A DNA stretch of 64,000 nucleotides from Methylomonas rhizoryzae (GTDB lineage: Bacteria; Pseudomonadota; Gammaproteobacteria; Methylococcales; Methylomonadaceae). Position numbers and translations under genes: made by a program. Each line of letters opens with the position of its first letter. Position 1 is the stretch's first letter. Shown one piece after another: positions 17,913 to 26,142 of this stretch. The stretch lies in the NCBI RefSeq assembly GCF_008632455.1, contig NZ_CP043929.1, forward strand, positions 806,001-870,000. Reading direction: 5' to 3'. Below the pieces are notes generated by a model. The model saw only the letters and a list, made by a program, of their open reading frames with translations. It had not been told where the DNA came from and searched no databases.

Positions 17913-18005
17913 ATTGCTCACACACCCGTTTGGGCTACATCTAAAGAGAACTGCTTATAATACGATCTAACAAGCCTTGCCGCAATAGTAAAAAACGCTA
18001 TGGCA

Positions 18006-19361
18006 TTAGTCGGCTGTAGACGCGGTTTCGACCTGAGCGCGAAAAGACGGCGGCGAATTTCGAATCATTAGCGACAACACGATAGCCGGAATACCGATAA
18101 CGGCCGCGTAGACGAAAAAACCGCCGTATCCGACGCCGGCTACGATTTGCCCGGAAAAGCCGCCGATCAGTTTCGCTGGCAACGTCATCAATGAACTGAA
18201 CAACGCGTATTGGGTTGCGGTGTAATTGGCGTTGGTCAAACTGGATAGATAAGCGATGAATACCGCGGAGGCTATGCCGCCGCTCAGATTATCCGCACTG
18301 ACCACGGCCGCCAGTGACCATAAATTCGGCGGAATAATCGCCAAAGCCGCAAACAGCAAATTGGTCAGGGCCACCAAAACCGCGCCGAGTAGTAAAGGGC
18401 GCATGAGTCCGTAGCGTACCACCAAAACGCCGCCTAATGACGTGCCGAATATCGTCATGAAAAAGCCGAACAATTTGGTGACGTCGGCGATTTCTTTTTT
18501 GCTGAACCCCAAATCCAAATAGAATGGATTAGCCATGACGCCCATTGCAATATCGCTCATTTTATAGAGGCTGATCAGCGCCAAGATGGTGATGCCGTGC
18601 CGGCCGTTGCGTTGGAAAAATTCTACGAAGGGGCCGACGACGGCGTCGAAAAACCATGCCGCGAGTCCGGTAAAGTGGCTTTGTTTGCTGGATTGTCCGG
18701 CCTGATGATTGCTTTGTTTTGTCGCTAAGTTGGCGTTGTGATGCGGCTCCGTGATGAGGAAGGTCGTGACGATGCCCGCCGCCATCAGGTAGGCCATGGT
18801 TTGATAGGCAGTCGACCAATCGAAATATTCCGCGATATATAGTGCGCCGGCACCTGCGGCCAACAATGAAACCCGGTAGCCGAAGATATACGCTGCAGCC
18901 ATCGCGCCCTGATATTCTTGAGCGATTGCTTCTATCCGGTAAGCGTCGATCACGATGTCTTGGGTGGCGGAACAAAAGGCCACAATCACGGCTAATAAGG
19001 CTGCCTGTTCCAACTGATCGGCGATAGTGAGACGGCTTATGCTCCAAAGTCCTAAGGCAATGCCTAGTTGCGAGAGCAGCATCCAACTGCGTCGTTTGCC
19101 CAGGCATCGGGTAAGTAAGGGGAGGGGGGCTTTATCGATAATGGGAGCCCATATGACTTTAACGGAATAGGCGGCACCGACCAGGCTGAAGTAACCGATG
19201 ATCGCCAGGCTGATGTTAATGTCGGCCAGCCAGGCGGATAAGGTCGACGACACCAATATGAAGGGTAGTCCGGCGGAAAAGCCGAGAAAGATCATTGCCA
19301 GCACCTTGGGTTGGCAATACACGGAGAACGCGCGACGCCAAGATGAATGCGTCTTAGGCAT
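18006..19361 (-). CDS. ampG: AmpG-like muropeptide transporter (MFS)
   Basis: 451 residues with about 12-14 membrane segments. The start (M-I-F-L-G-F-S-A-G-L-P-F-I-L) and the loop K-V-I-W-A-P-I-I-D match AmpG permeases, which bring N-acetylglucosamine-anhydromuropeptides from the periplasm into the cytoplasm for peptidoglycan recycling. The family name rests on the N-terminal motif; a related MFS transporter with another substrate is possible. It sits 31 bases after nhaD on the same strand. Confidence 0.82.
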   Translation of the reverse strand: MPKTHSSWRRAFSVYCQPKVLAMIFLGFSAGLPFILVSSTLSAWLADINISLAIIGYFSLVGAAYSVKVIWAPIIDKAPLPLLTRCLGKRRSWMLLSQLGIALGLWSISRLTIADQLEQAALLAVIVAFCSATQDIVIDAYRIEAIAQEYQGAMAAAYIFGYRVSLLAAGAGALYIAEYFDWSTAYQTMAYLMAAGIVTTFLITEPHHNANLATKQSNHQAGQSSKQSHFTGLAAWFFDAVVGPFVEFFQRNGRHGITILALISLYKMSDIAMGVMANPFYLDLGFSKKEIADVTKLFGFFMTIFGTSLGGVLVVRYGLMRPLLLGAVLVALTNLLFAALAIIPPNLWSLAAVVSADNLSGGIASAVFIAYLSSLTNANYTATQYALFSSLMTLPAKLIGGFSGQIVAGVGYGGFFVYAAVIGIPAIVLSLMIRNSPPSFRAQVETASTAD

Positions 19362-19392
19362 CGGCGAATTCCGTGGTTTGGACGTAGGGCTG

Positions 19393-20751
19393 TTAACCGT
19401 TAATCAGATAATGGGTCAGGATGCTGGCGAAATAGCCGCCGGCAATCACGGGTGTCCATTTCAAGTGGCTGAAAAAGGTGTATTTATGATTGGATTGGCC
19501 CATTAATGCCACGCCGGCCGCGGAACCGACCGAAAACAATGAGCCGCCTACTCCGGCTGTTAACGTTACCAGCAGCCATTGGTATAAATCCATGTCAAGA
19601 TTCATGTTCAGCACCGCGAACATCACCGGAATGTTGTCGACGACCGCGGAAATAATACCAACCAGAATGTTGGCGGTGGTGGCGCCTAGGCCGTCGTACA
19701 TAGCGGCGGACAGCAGCTCCAAATAGCCGATGTAGCCCAAACCGCCCACAGCGAACACCACGCCGAAGAAGAACAGCAGAGTATCCCATTCCGCGGCTTT
19801 AACTTTGTTGAAAATATCGAATCTCGAACCTTCTACCGTGTAGCGTACCTTCAGGCTATAGCCGTACAGCATTAATACCGATAAGCCCAGCATCATGCCC
19901 ATGAATGGCGGCAGATGCAGGAATTGTTTGAAACTGACCGCGCTGACGATGGTTAATAAAAACAAACCGCAGACTTGGATTGCGCCGGGTCTCAACTCGA
20001 CGGCGGCTTCATCCACCGCTTCCGGCTGGGCGTCGGGAATGGCTCGCGACATGAAAAACGCCGGGACCGCAAAATTGACTACGGATGGGATAAACAGTTT
20101 GAAAAAGTCGAAGAACTCGGCGTAACCGGCCTGCCAGACCATCAAGGTAGTGATGTCGCCGAACGGGCAAAACGCGCCGCCGGCGTTTGCCGCTATTACT
20201 AGATTCACGAAGCCGATGGAGACGAAGGTTTCGTTGTCCTTGCCGACCGCCAATACCACCGCGCCGACCAACAATGCGGAAGTCAGATTGTCCGCAACAG
20301 CCGATAAAAAGAAGGTGATGATGCCGGTAATCCAAAACAATTGCTTATAGCCGAATTGTTTTCTGATCAACCAGGAGCGTAAGGCTTCGAAAACGTTGCG
20401 TTCCGCCATGGCGTTGATGTAGGTCATGGCAACCAGCAGGAACAGCATCAGTTCCGCATATTCTTTCAGGTCATGTTCGAAGGCCGCATGTAATTGCTCG
20501 CCCGGTACCCCGGCCTCTTGAGCCAGGATAGCGACGTGTGCCCAAATGACGGCCGCGGCGAAAATAACCGGCTTGGATTTGCGTAAGTGGGTGAACTCTT
20601 CCGCCATCACAAATCCGTATGCGATTATAAAGATCAGAACGGTGTAGATCCCTCGTTCCGTACCGGTTAGTCCCAGGTTACTAAATTCCTCGGCCATGGC
20701 AAGTTCCGGCAAGAACAAGAGACCGGCCAAAATTGACAGTAAGCGCAACAA
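19393..20751 (-). CDS. nhaD: NhaD-type sodium/proton antiporter
   Basis: 452 residues. A cleavable signal-like segment (ending A-M-A) precedes about 11-12 membrane helices. The conserved S-A-V-A-D-N-L-T-S-A-L motif and G-D-I-T-T-L-M-V-W, with the second S-A-V-V-D-N-I-P-V-M, are characteristic of NhaD in the ion transporter superfamily. NhaD exports sodium or lithium in exchange for protons, mainly at alkaline pH. A GGGGG run lies just before the start. Divergent from the sulfite reductase gene with about 150 bases between. Confidence 0.92.
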   Translation of the reverse strand: MLRLLSILAGLLFLPELAMAEEFSNLGLTGTERGIYTVLIFIIAYGFVMAEEFTHLRKSKPVIFAAAVIWAHVAILAQEAGVPGEQLHAAFEHDLKEYAELMLFLLVAMTYINAMAERNVFEALRSWLIRKQFGYKQLFWITGIITFFLSAVADNLTSALLVGAVVLAVGKDNETFVSIGFVNLVIAANAGGAFCPFGDITTLMVWQAGYAEFFDFFKLFIPSVVNFAVPAFFMSRAIPDAQPEAVDEAAVELRPGAIQVCGLFLLTIVSAVSFKQFLHLPPFMGMMLGLSVLMLYGYSLKVRYTVEGSRFDIFNKVKAAEWDTLLFFFGVVFAVGGLGYIGYLELLSAAMYDGLGATTANILVGIISAVVDNIPVMFAVLNMNLDMDLYQWLLVTLTAGVGGSLFSVGSAAGVALMGQSNHKYTFFSHLKWTPVIAGGYFASILTHYLING

Positions 20752-20905
20752 GTTAGCCCCCTTATTAAAAAGTTATGGTTGTTTTAATGGTGAAAAAATC
20801 AACTGGGCATGTTATCACCTAATATTAATCTTTGTCATTTAAAGCCCTGCAGTATATTATTGCGCGCTCAATACAACATGCCTGCCTTGCGTAAAACCTT
20901 AGTAA

Positions 20906-22558
20906 ATGTATCAATATAACGAGCGAGATCAGAAACTTATTGAAGAGCGGGTTGCTCAGTTTCGCGGACAAACCCAGCGTTTTTTGAATGGCGAATTAGG
21001 GCCCGACGAGTTTAGAGCCTTGCGCTTGATGAATGGGCTTTACATTCAAACTCACGCGCCGATGTTGCGGGTGGCCGTTCCCTACGGTTTGTTATCGTCC
21101 AAGCAGTTACGCATGTTGGCTAAGGTAGCCAGAGATTACGACAAAGGCTATTGCCATTTCACGACTCGGCAAAACGTACAGTACAACTGGCCGGCTTTGG
21201 AAAGAGTGCCGGACTTGCTGGCCGACTTGGCCACCGTGCAGATGCACGCGATTCAAACCAGCGGCAACTGTTTGCGCAACACGACTTCCGATCATCTGGC
21301 CGGCGTCTGCCTCGATGAAATCGAAGATCCAAGGCCTTATTGCGAAATCATCAGACAATGGACCACGCTGCATCCCGAGTTCGCGTATTTGCCGCGTAAA
21401 TTCAAGATTGCCGTCAGCGGCTCAGAACGCGACCGGGCGGCCGTGCAGTTACACGATATAGGCGTTTACCTGGTAAAAAACTCGGCCGGAGAGGTCGGAT
21501 TCAGAGTGTTGGCCGGCGGTGGCTTGGGCAGAACGCCGATGATAGGGCAAACCGTAAGGCCGTTCTTGGAGAAAAAATATCTGCTGTCCTATCTGGAAGC
21601 GATCTTGCGGGTTTACAACCTGCTGGGCAGGCGGGATAACAAATACAAAGCCAGGATCAAAATCCTGGTCAAAGAAATCGGTTTAGAGAAATTCACTGCT
21701 TTGGTGGAAGAAGAATGGCTGCGTATCCGCGACGATTTACTGCTCAGCGAGCAGGAAATCGAAGCGATGAAAGCCCATTTTCTGCCGCCGGCTTACGATG
21801 CCGGCGCATCGAACGAAACCGGTTACCCAGCACAGTTAGCAGCCGATCCCGACTTTGCCACTTGGGCGAAATATAACACGGTCGAGCACCGTGTGCCCGG
21901 ATATCGGGCCGTATTCGTTTCATTGAAAGCGCCCGATTCGCCGCCCGGAGACATTACCGCCGATCAACTCGATGCCTTGGCGGAGTTGGCCGACGTTTAC
22001 AGTTTCGGGGAAATTAGAACTACCCACCGGCAGAATCTGGTACTGGCGGATATAAAACAAGCCGATTTATACGTACTGTGGCAAAAGTTGGCGCAATTGC
22101 AGTTGGCCACGCCTAATATCGGCACCGTTACCGACATGATTTGTTGTCCGGGTTTGGATTTTTGCTCGCTGGCTAATGCCGCTTCCATTGGTGTTGCCAA
22201 AGAAATCAACCAGGTTTTGGACAACATCGATTACGTGCACGACATCGGCGATCTGAAAATCAACATGTCCGGCTGCATGAACGGGTGTGCGCATCAAAGC
22301 GTCGGGCATATCGGTATTTTAGGCGTCGATAAGAAAGGCGAAGAATGGTATCAAATCACCCTGGGCGGCTCTTCCGACAACGAAGCAGCCATTGGAGAAC
22401 GATTGGGTCCGGCCGTCGCTAAAAACGAAATTACTAAGGCTATCACGGATATATTGGACGTCTACTTAAAGCAACGTCTGGACGGCGAGGCCTTTTTGCA
22501 AACCGTAAAACGTATCGGATTGGAACCCTTTAAAACGCAAGTGTATGCCACTCATTAA
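20906..22558 (+). CDS. cysI: sulfite/nitrite reductase hemoprotein (CysI-type)
   Basis: 550 residues with two ferredoxin-like half-domains and two siroheme-binding domains. The cluster ligands are visible as C-C-P-G-L-D-F-C (near residue 412) and S-G-C-M-N-G-C-A-H (near 454), which hold the [4Fe-4S]-siroheme centre. The enzyme reduces sulfite to sulfide for cysteine synthesis. Members of this single-subunit group are annotated as nitrite/sulfite reductase, and the following DUF934 gene, which accompanies assimilatory sulfite reduction genes, points to sulfite. No flavoprotein subunit or cysH is adjacent. Overlaps DUF934 by 14 bases. Confidence 0.9.
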   Translation: MYQYNERDQKLIEERVAQFRGQTQRFLNGELGPDEFRALRLMNGLYIQTHAPMLRVAVPYGLLSSKQLRMLAKVARDYDKGYCHFTTRQNVQYNWPALERVPDLLADLATVQMHAIQTSGNCLRNTTSDHLAGVCLDEIEDPRPYCEIIRQWTTLHPEFAYLPRKFKIAVSGSERDRAAVQLHDIGVYLVKNSAGEVGFRVLAGGGLGRTPMIGQTVRPFLEKKYLLSYLEAILRVYNLLGRRDNKYKARIKILVKEIGLEKFTALVEEEWLRIRDDLLLSEQEIEAMKAHFLPPAYDAGASNETGYPAQLAADPDFATWAKYNTVEHRVPGYRAVFVSLKAPDSPPGDITADQLDALAELADVYSFGEIRTTHRQNLVLADIKQADLYVLWQKLAQLQLATPNIGTVTDMICCPGLDFCSLANAASIGVAKEINQVLDNIDYVHDIGDLKINMSGCMNGCAHQSVGHIGILGVDKKGEEWYQITLGGSSDNEAAIGERLGPAVAKNEITKAITDILDVYLKQRLDGEAFLQTVKRIGLEPFKTQVYATH

Positions 22559-23003
22559 AGATCGACAGCTTATAGAGAACTCATGGCGATTTGTCGCCGA
22601 CGACGAGCCGTTGCCGGAGGCCGGAAATATTTCGGTTTCTCTGCATCGCTGGTTAAGCGAAAAAACCTCGCTGTTGCAACGTGCCGGCCAGGCCGGCGTC
22701 CGTTTGATTTCTACGGAGCCGGTGGAGGCTATTGCGGGCGATGTAACAGCTTTAGGCTTGATAGAGCTCGATTTCCAAAATTACGGTGACGGGCGGGCGT
22801 TTTCGCAAGCCAGAATTTTGCGCGACCGTTACGGGTACCGCGGTGAGATTCGGGCGATCGGCAACTTTCTCGCCGACCAAGTGTTTTATTTGCACCGGGT
22901 GGGCGTCAATGCGTTCGACTGCAAAACCGAAAAAGACATCGCATTGGCTCTTGCTGCGTTAGACGATTTTTCCGTTTTCTATCAAGCGTCCGTCAACAAC
23001 TAA
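22545..23003 (+). CDS. DUF934 protein, sulfite-reduction associated
   Basis: 152 residues of the DUF934 family. The conserved F-x-D-G-R-A-F-S-Q-A region is seen as Y-G-D-G-R-A-F-S-Q-A-R-I-L-R, with R-Y-G-Y-R-G-E-I-R-A-I-G-N following. Members are almost always encoded with assimilatory sulfite/sulfate reduction genes, but the biochemical role is not established. It overlaps the end of cysI by 14 bases, so translation is likely coupled. Confidence 0.88.
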   Translation: MPLIKDRQLIENSWRFVADDEPLPEAGNISVSLHRWLSEKTSLLQRAGQAGVRLISTEPVEAIAGDVTALGLIELDFQNYGDGRAFSQARILRDRYGYRGEIRAIGNFLADQVFYLHRVGVNAFDCKTEKDIALALAALDDFSVFYQASVNN

Positions 23004-23086
23004 ACAGCGAAGGTTCCGTTCCGGAACGGTGTATTCAGTTTAGCGTTATCGCTTTGCCGAATTCCCGGCGGGGTTGCAGCCCGAAT

Positions 23087-23127
23087 CCGCCGGACCGGCA
23101 ACTGCATTCTACGGCGGGAATTTTTTT
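23087..23127 (+). terminator. terminator candidate after cysI-DUF934
   Basis: Arms CCGCCG (23087-23092) and CGGCGG (23112-23117) followed by GAA and seven T (23121-23127). The first arm can also pair with an upstream CCGGCGG at 23065-23071, so two exclusive hairpins are possible. Confidence 0.5.
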
Positions 23128-23168
23128 CCAATCGCCTTCATTGTCCTTTCAACAAAGATCGAAGAGTG

Positions 23169-23201
23169 ACGCAGCCGATAGCGGTTTGCTATCGGCTGCG
23201 T
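23169..23201. terminator. strong hairpin, probably the original ctpA terminator
   Basis: A perfect 14-base inverted repeat (arm CGCAGCCGATAGC plus one flanking A-T pair) with a five-base loop. Before the IS insertion this hairpin would have stood about 13 bases beyond the ctpA stop codon; it is now separated from it by the whole element. A short T-run follows on the plus strand only, so it may also end the cysI transcript. Confidence 0.5.
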
Positions 23202-23213
23202 TTCGACGCCGCG

Positions 23214-23217
23214 CTAG
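23214..23217. repeat. IS target-site duplication, left copy (CTAG)
   Basis: CTAG directly abutting the left end of the insertion sequence; the same four bases flank the right end at 24594-24597. CTAG fits the YTAR target of IS5-group elements. Confidence 0.85.
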
Positions 23218-23241
23218 CAGGGTGTTGAAATTTGCCTATAT

Positions 23242-23391
23242 GCCTTCGGCTTCAAAACCATTTTTTGGTTTTGTTGGGCTTCTGGAAGCCCGATCACACC
23301 TCAAAAACCGGTTTTAGCCGGTTATATTCGCCCCGAAGGGCGTTAAATTCCGCCTTTTGGCGGATTTCAGGCGCACCACCGCCTAGGCGGT
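23242..23391. repeat. cluster of seven short hairpins in the IS tail
   Basis: Seven successive inverted repeats in 150 bases: GCC/GGC (23242-23250), CAAAACC/GGTTTTG (23253-23273), GGGCTTC/GAAGCCC (23276-23291), AACCGG/CCGGTT (23306-23323), CGCCC/GGGCG around CGAA (23329-23342), TCCGCC/GGCGGA around TTTT (23349-23364) and ACCGCC/GGCGGT (23378-23391). They lie downstream of the transposase, the last one spanning its stop codon. Their role is unknown; shielding the element from outside transcription or stabilising its mRNA are options. Confidence 0.7.
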
Positions 23392-24469
23392 ACTGTATCG
23401 CCAGCCGAAAATGGTACCCATGCGCGTCAGGTTATAGGCGGCAAAGGTAAAAATCGTTTGCGCGGCGACCTTCTTTAACCCCCGGAACTTGGTTTGGCGT
23501 AGCGGGCCGACTGTCTTGGCCCAACCGAAGACTTCTTCGATCCGCTTACGGATTTTGAGACTTTTACGGTAACCGTCGTGCCGGCTTGTGCGACCGTCAA
23601 TGGCGGAGCCTTTGTCTTTGCTGGCGACATGCGGCGTGACTTTGCGCTGGCGTAACTTGGCGACAAAATCCTGCGTATCGTAATTTTTGTCGGCGGCCAA
23701 GGTCGCGCCCGGTTTGTGGATCGTGTTTGACCATGGCATGGGCCGCCTCGCGTTCTGCGGTGCCGGTGGCCTGGGTGACTTCGACGTCGACGACCAAGCC
23801 ATTACGGTTCTCCATCAAGGCATGACCGAGGAAAGCCAGCTGCGATTTGTCGCCCTCGCTCTTTTTGTACAGCCGAGCATCGGGATCGGTGGTCGAGGCG
23901 TGGGTTTCGTTACTGCGTTTCTCGCCCTTGAAGTTGACCGTGGGATTGCGGCCGCCATCTTCCGGCGGCGGGGTCGAGCCGTCTTTCTTGACGAAACTCT
24001 TGTGCGAGGCCCAGGCTTGAATCAGCGTGCCGTCCACCGAGAAATGCTCGTCAGAGATCAGCTGTTTCCACTCCGCCAAGGCCAGTACCCGTTCGAAAAA
24101 CAAACGACTGATCCGTTCGTTGAGCAAACGGTCGCGGTTGGCGCTGAAGGTCGAGTGATCCCACACCTCGTCATCTATCGTCAAGCCGACAAACCAGCGG
24201 TACAAGAGGTTGAAGTCGATATGCTCCACCAGTTGCCGTTCCGAACGGATGGAAAATAGCACTTGCAACAAACTGGCGCGCAACAAGCGTTCCGGCGGAA
24301 TGGAATCTCGACCGCGACGAGCGTAGAGCGCGTCGAACTCGTCGTTTAGCGTGGCGAGCAACAAGTCGACCACTTGACGCAGCTTGCGTAGCGGATGCTT
24401 TTTGGGAATCCGGCTTTCCAGGGTTCGGTAACTGAACAGGTCTTCTTGAGTAATGTCGGCGCCGCGCAT
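23383..24469 (-). pseudogene. IS5-family transposase, frameshifted
   Basis: The first frame (24469 down to 23597) gives M-R-G-A-D-I-T-Q-E-D-L-F-S-Y and the N-terminal helical domain, R-S-E-R-Q-L-V-E-H-I-D-F-N-L-L-Y, and the first catalytic Asp region F-S-V-D-G-T-L-I-Q-A-W. The second frame (from about 23740 down to 23383) continues with T-L-A-A-D-K-N-Y-D-T (second Asp), H-D-G-Y-R-K-S and the last part R-I-E-E-V-F-G-W-A-K with the catalytic Glu. The switch is near 23722-23745. All three D-D-E regions survive, split between frames, so either one base was gained or lost, or the element uses programmed frameshifting. I saw no clear slippery run at the junction, which favours a mutation. Confidence 0.85.
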
Positions 24470-24593
24470 GGGGACAGTGCAATATATTGGAGATAGAACT
24501 ATTTTATCATTTAGAACAATACTTTATGATTTACCAACACATCTGACTCAACCAGCCAATGCGGGTTACAGGGGAGATAAAATCAACAGCCTG

Positions 24594-24597
24594 CTAG
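24594..24597. repeat. IS target-site duplication, right copy (CTAG)
   Basis: CTAG next to the right end of the element. Read on the minus strand it is the last base of the final arginine codon of ctpA plus its TAG stop codon. Confidence 0.85.
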
Positions 24598-25952
24598 CGG
24601 CTTTTCATGATGCTAATGCCTTTCAGCAGGTTTAAGGCTTCATGCAACGGGTAGTCCCGCAGATCTGATTCCGCAGTGGCATCGGCGCTTTTTTCGTTGC
24701 TTTCTTTGCCGTCGGTATCGTCCTCATCGCCGGTTTTTTTATCGACTTCGTTGCCGTTAGATAAGTGTCCGGATAGGTCGGCTTCTTTGATCGATTCGAT
24801 TTTCGCTTGCTCCAGAGCTTCCAGCTTGACTCTGGCCAGCGTGACGTCCGGCTCTATGCCTTGAGCCTGAATAGAGCGTCCGGACGGCGTGTAATAGCGC
24901 GCGGTGGTCAATTTGACCGCGCCGCCGTTGCTGGTGGGCAGTATGGTTTGCACCGAGCCTTTGCCGAACGATTTTTCGCCCATAATGATGGCCCGCTTGT
25001 GATCTTGCAGGGCCCCGGCCACGATTTCCGAAGCGGAAGCGGAGCCGCCGTTGATCAACACCACGATGGGAGCGCCGTCGATAATGTCGTCCGGCGTTGC
25101 GGAGAAACGCATCTCGGAGTTTTTGATGCGGCCTTCGGTATAAACGATCAAGCCGGATTCGATAAACGCGTCGCTGACGTCCACCGCGGCATTCAACACC
25201 CCGCCCGGGTTGTTGCGCAGGTCTAAAATAATCCCTTTCAACGGTGCTTCGTTTTCGCGTTTCAACTCCGAAATCGCATCGACCAAGCTCTCGCCGGTGC
25301 CGGATTGGAAGCTGCTGATTCTGAGATAGCCGTAGTTTTTCTCCAGCATGCGGCTTTTGACGCTTTTTACCTTGATGATGTCGCGGGTCAGCTCGAATTT
25401 CAGCGGGGCTTCGGCGCCTTCGCGTATCACCGTCAGCACGATTTGACTACCCGGTTCGCCGCGCATGAGTTTTACCGCTTCCGCCAAGGTCATGCCTTTA
25501 ACCGGTCTGTCGTCTAAGCGGACGATCAAGTCGCCGGCTTTGATGCCGGCCTTTTGCGCCGGGGTATCGTCTATCGGCGATACCACCTTGACAAAACCGT
25601 TTTCCATGCCGACTTCTATGCCCAATCCGCCGAATTGGCCGGTGGTGCCTTCTTGCAGCTCTTTGTACTCTTCGTCCGCTAAATAGGCGGAATGCGGATC
25701 CAGGCCGGACAGCATGCCGCGAATGGCGTCTTCCAACAATTTCTTATCGGAAACCGGTTCGACGTAGTCTTGTTTGATGCGGCCGAAAATCTCTGTAAAG
25801 GTGCGAAGTTCCTCGAACGGCAGAGTGTCCGATGCGGCAACGGGAGCCGCTGGAGCGCCGGGTTTTTGCGCCAGTACGTTGGCGCACAAGCTGATGGTAG
25901 TACCCAGCATGAAACCGATCGATAACACTAACAGGTGAGTTTTGTTTCGCAT
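24594..25952 (-). CDS. ctpA: carboxyl-terminal processing protease (S41, CtpA/Prc-like)
   Basis: 452 residues. A signal peptide (about 1-29, ending V-L-A-Q) leads to a PDZ domain (about 100-180, G-L-G-I-E-V to V-I-R-E-G) and the S41 protease domain with the Ser/Lys dyad: S306 in G-G-S-A-S-A-S-E and K331 in S-F-G-K-G-S-V-Q. Periplasmic Ctp proteases trim or degrade envelope proteins, often peptidoglycan hydrolases, which fits the EnvC-type neighbour upstream. The acidic tail ends at a TAG lying within the CTAG duplicated by the adjacent insertion sequence, so the protein is intact but its 3' untranslated region and terminator were replaced by the element. Confidence 0.93.
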   Translation of the reverse strand: MRNKTHLLVLSIGFMLGTTISLCANVLAQKPGAPAAPVAASDTLPFEELRTFTEIFGRIKQDYVEPVSDKKLLEDAIRGMLSGLDPHSAYLADEEYKELQEGTTGQFGGLGIEVGMENGFVKVVSPIDDTPAQKAGIKAGDLIVRLDDRPVKGMTLAEAVKLMRGEPGSQIVLTVIREGAEAPLKFELTRDIIKVKSVKSRMLEKNYGYLRISSFQSGTGESLVDAISELKRENEAPLKGIILDLRNNPGGVLNAAVDVSDAFIESGLIVYTEGRIKNSEMRFSATPDDIIDGAPIVVLINGGSASASEIVAGALQDHKRAIIMGEKSFGKGSVQTILPTSNGGAVKLTTARYYTPSGRSIQAQGIEPDVTLARVKLEALEQAKIESIKEADLSGHLSNGNEVDKKTGDEDDTDGKESNEKSADATAESDLRDYPLHEALNLLKGISIMKSR

Positions 25953-26142
25953 GTGTAATAAGTCTCCGACAACCTTTGTCCTAAACGTAAATAAATTAAA
26001 GATGGGGGTGTATGCTCAATATGTAAAGTAGGCCGGATTTGGGGCTTGTGAACTAAATACAAGCGGCGAACTACTCGGCAATAAGCGTGATAGCGAATTT
26101 TTTGTCGATTTTAATCGGAATTAGGCCGTCATGGGGTGATTG

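Larger units (their letters stand above)
23218..24593 (-). mobile_element. IS5-family insertion sequence, 1376 bp
   Basis: A complete element bounded by imperfect inverted ends: the left end reads CAGGGTGTTGAAATT and the complement of the right end reads CAGGCTGTTGATTTT (12 of 15 identical). It is flanked by CTAG duplications. It holds one transposase gene on the minus strand, disrupted by a frameshift. Behind the transposase stop, at the left end, there is a run of seven short hairpins (23242-23391). The right end lies against the last base of the ctpA stop codon. The intact ends and duplications suggest a fairly recent insertion. Confidence 0.9.
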
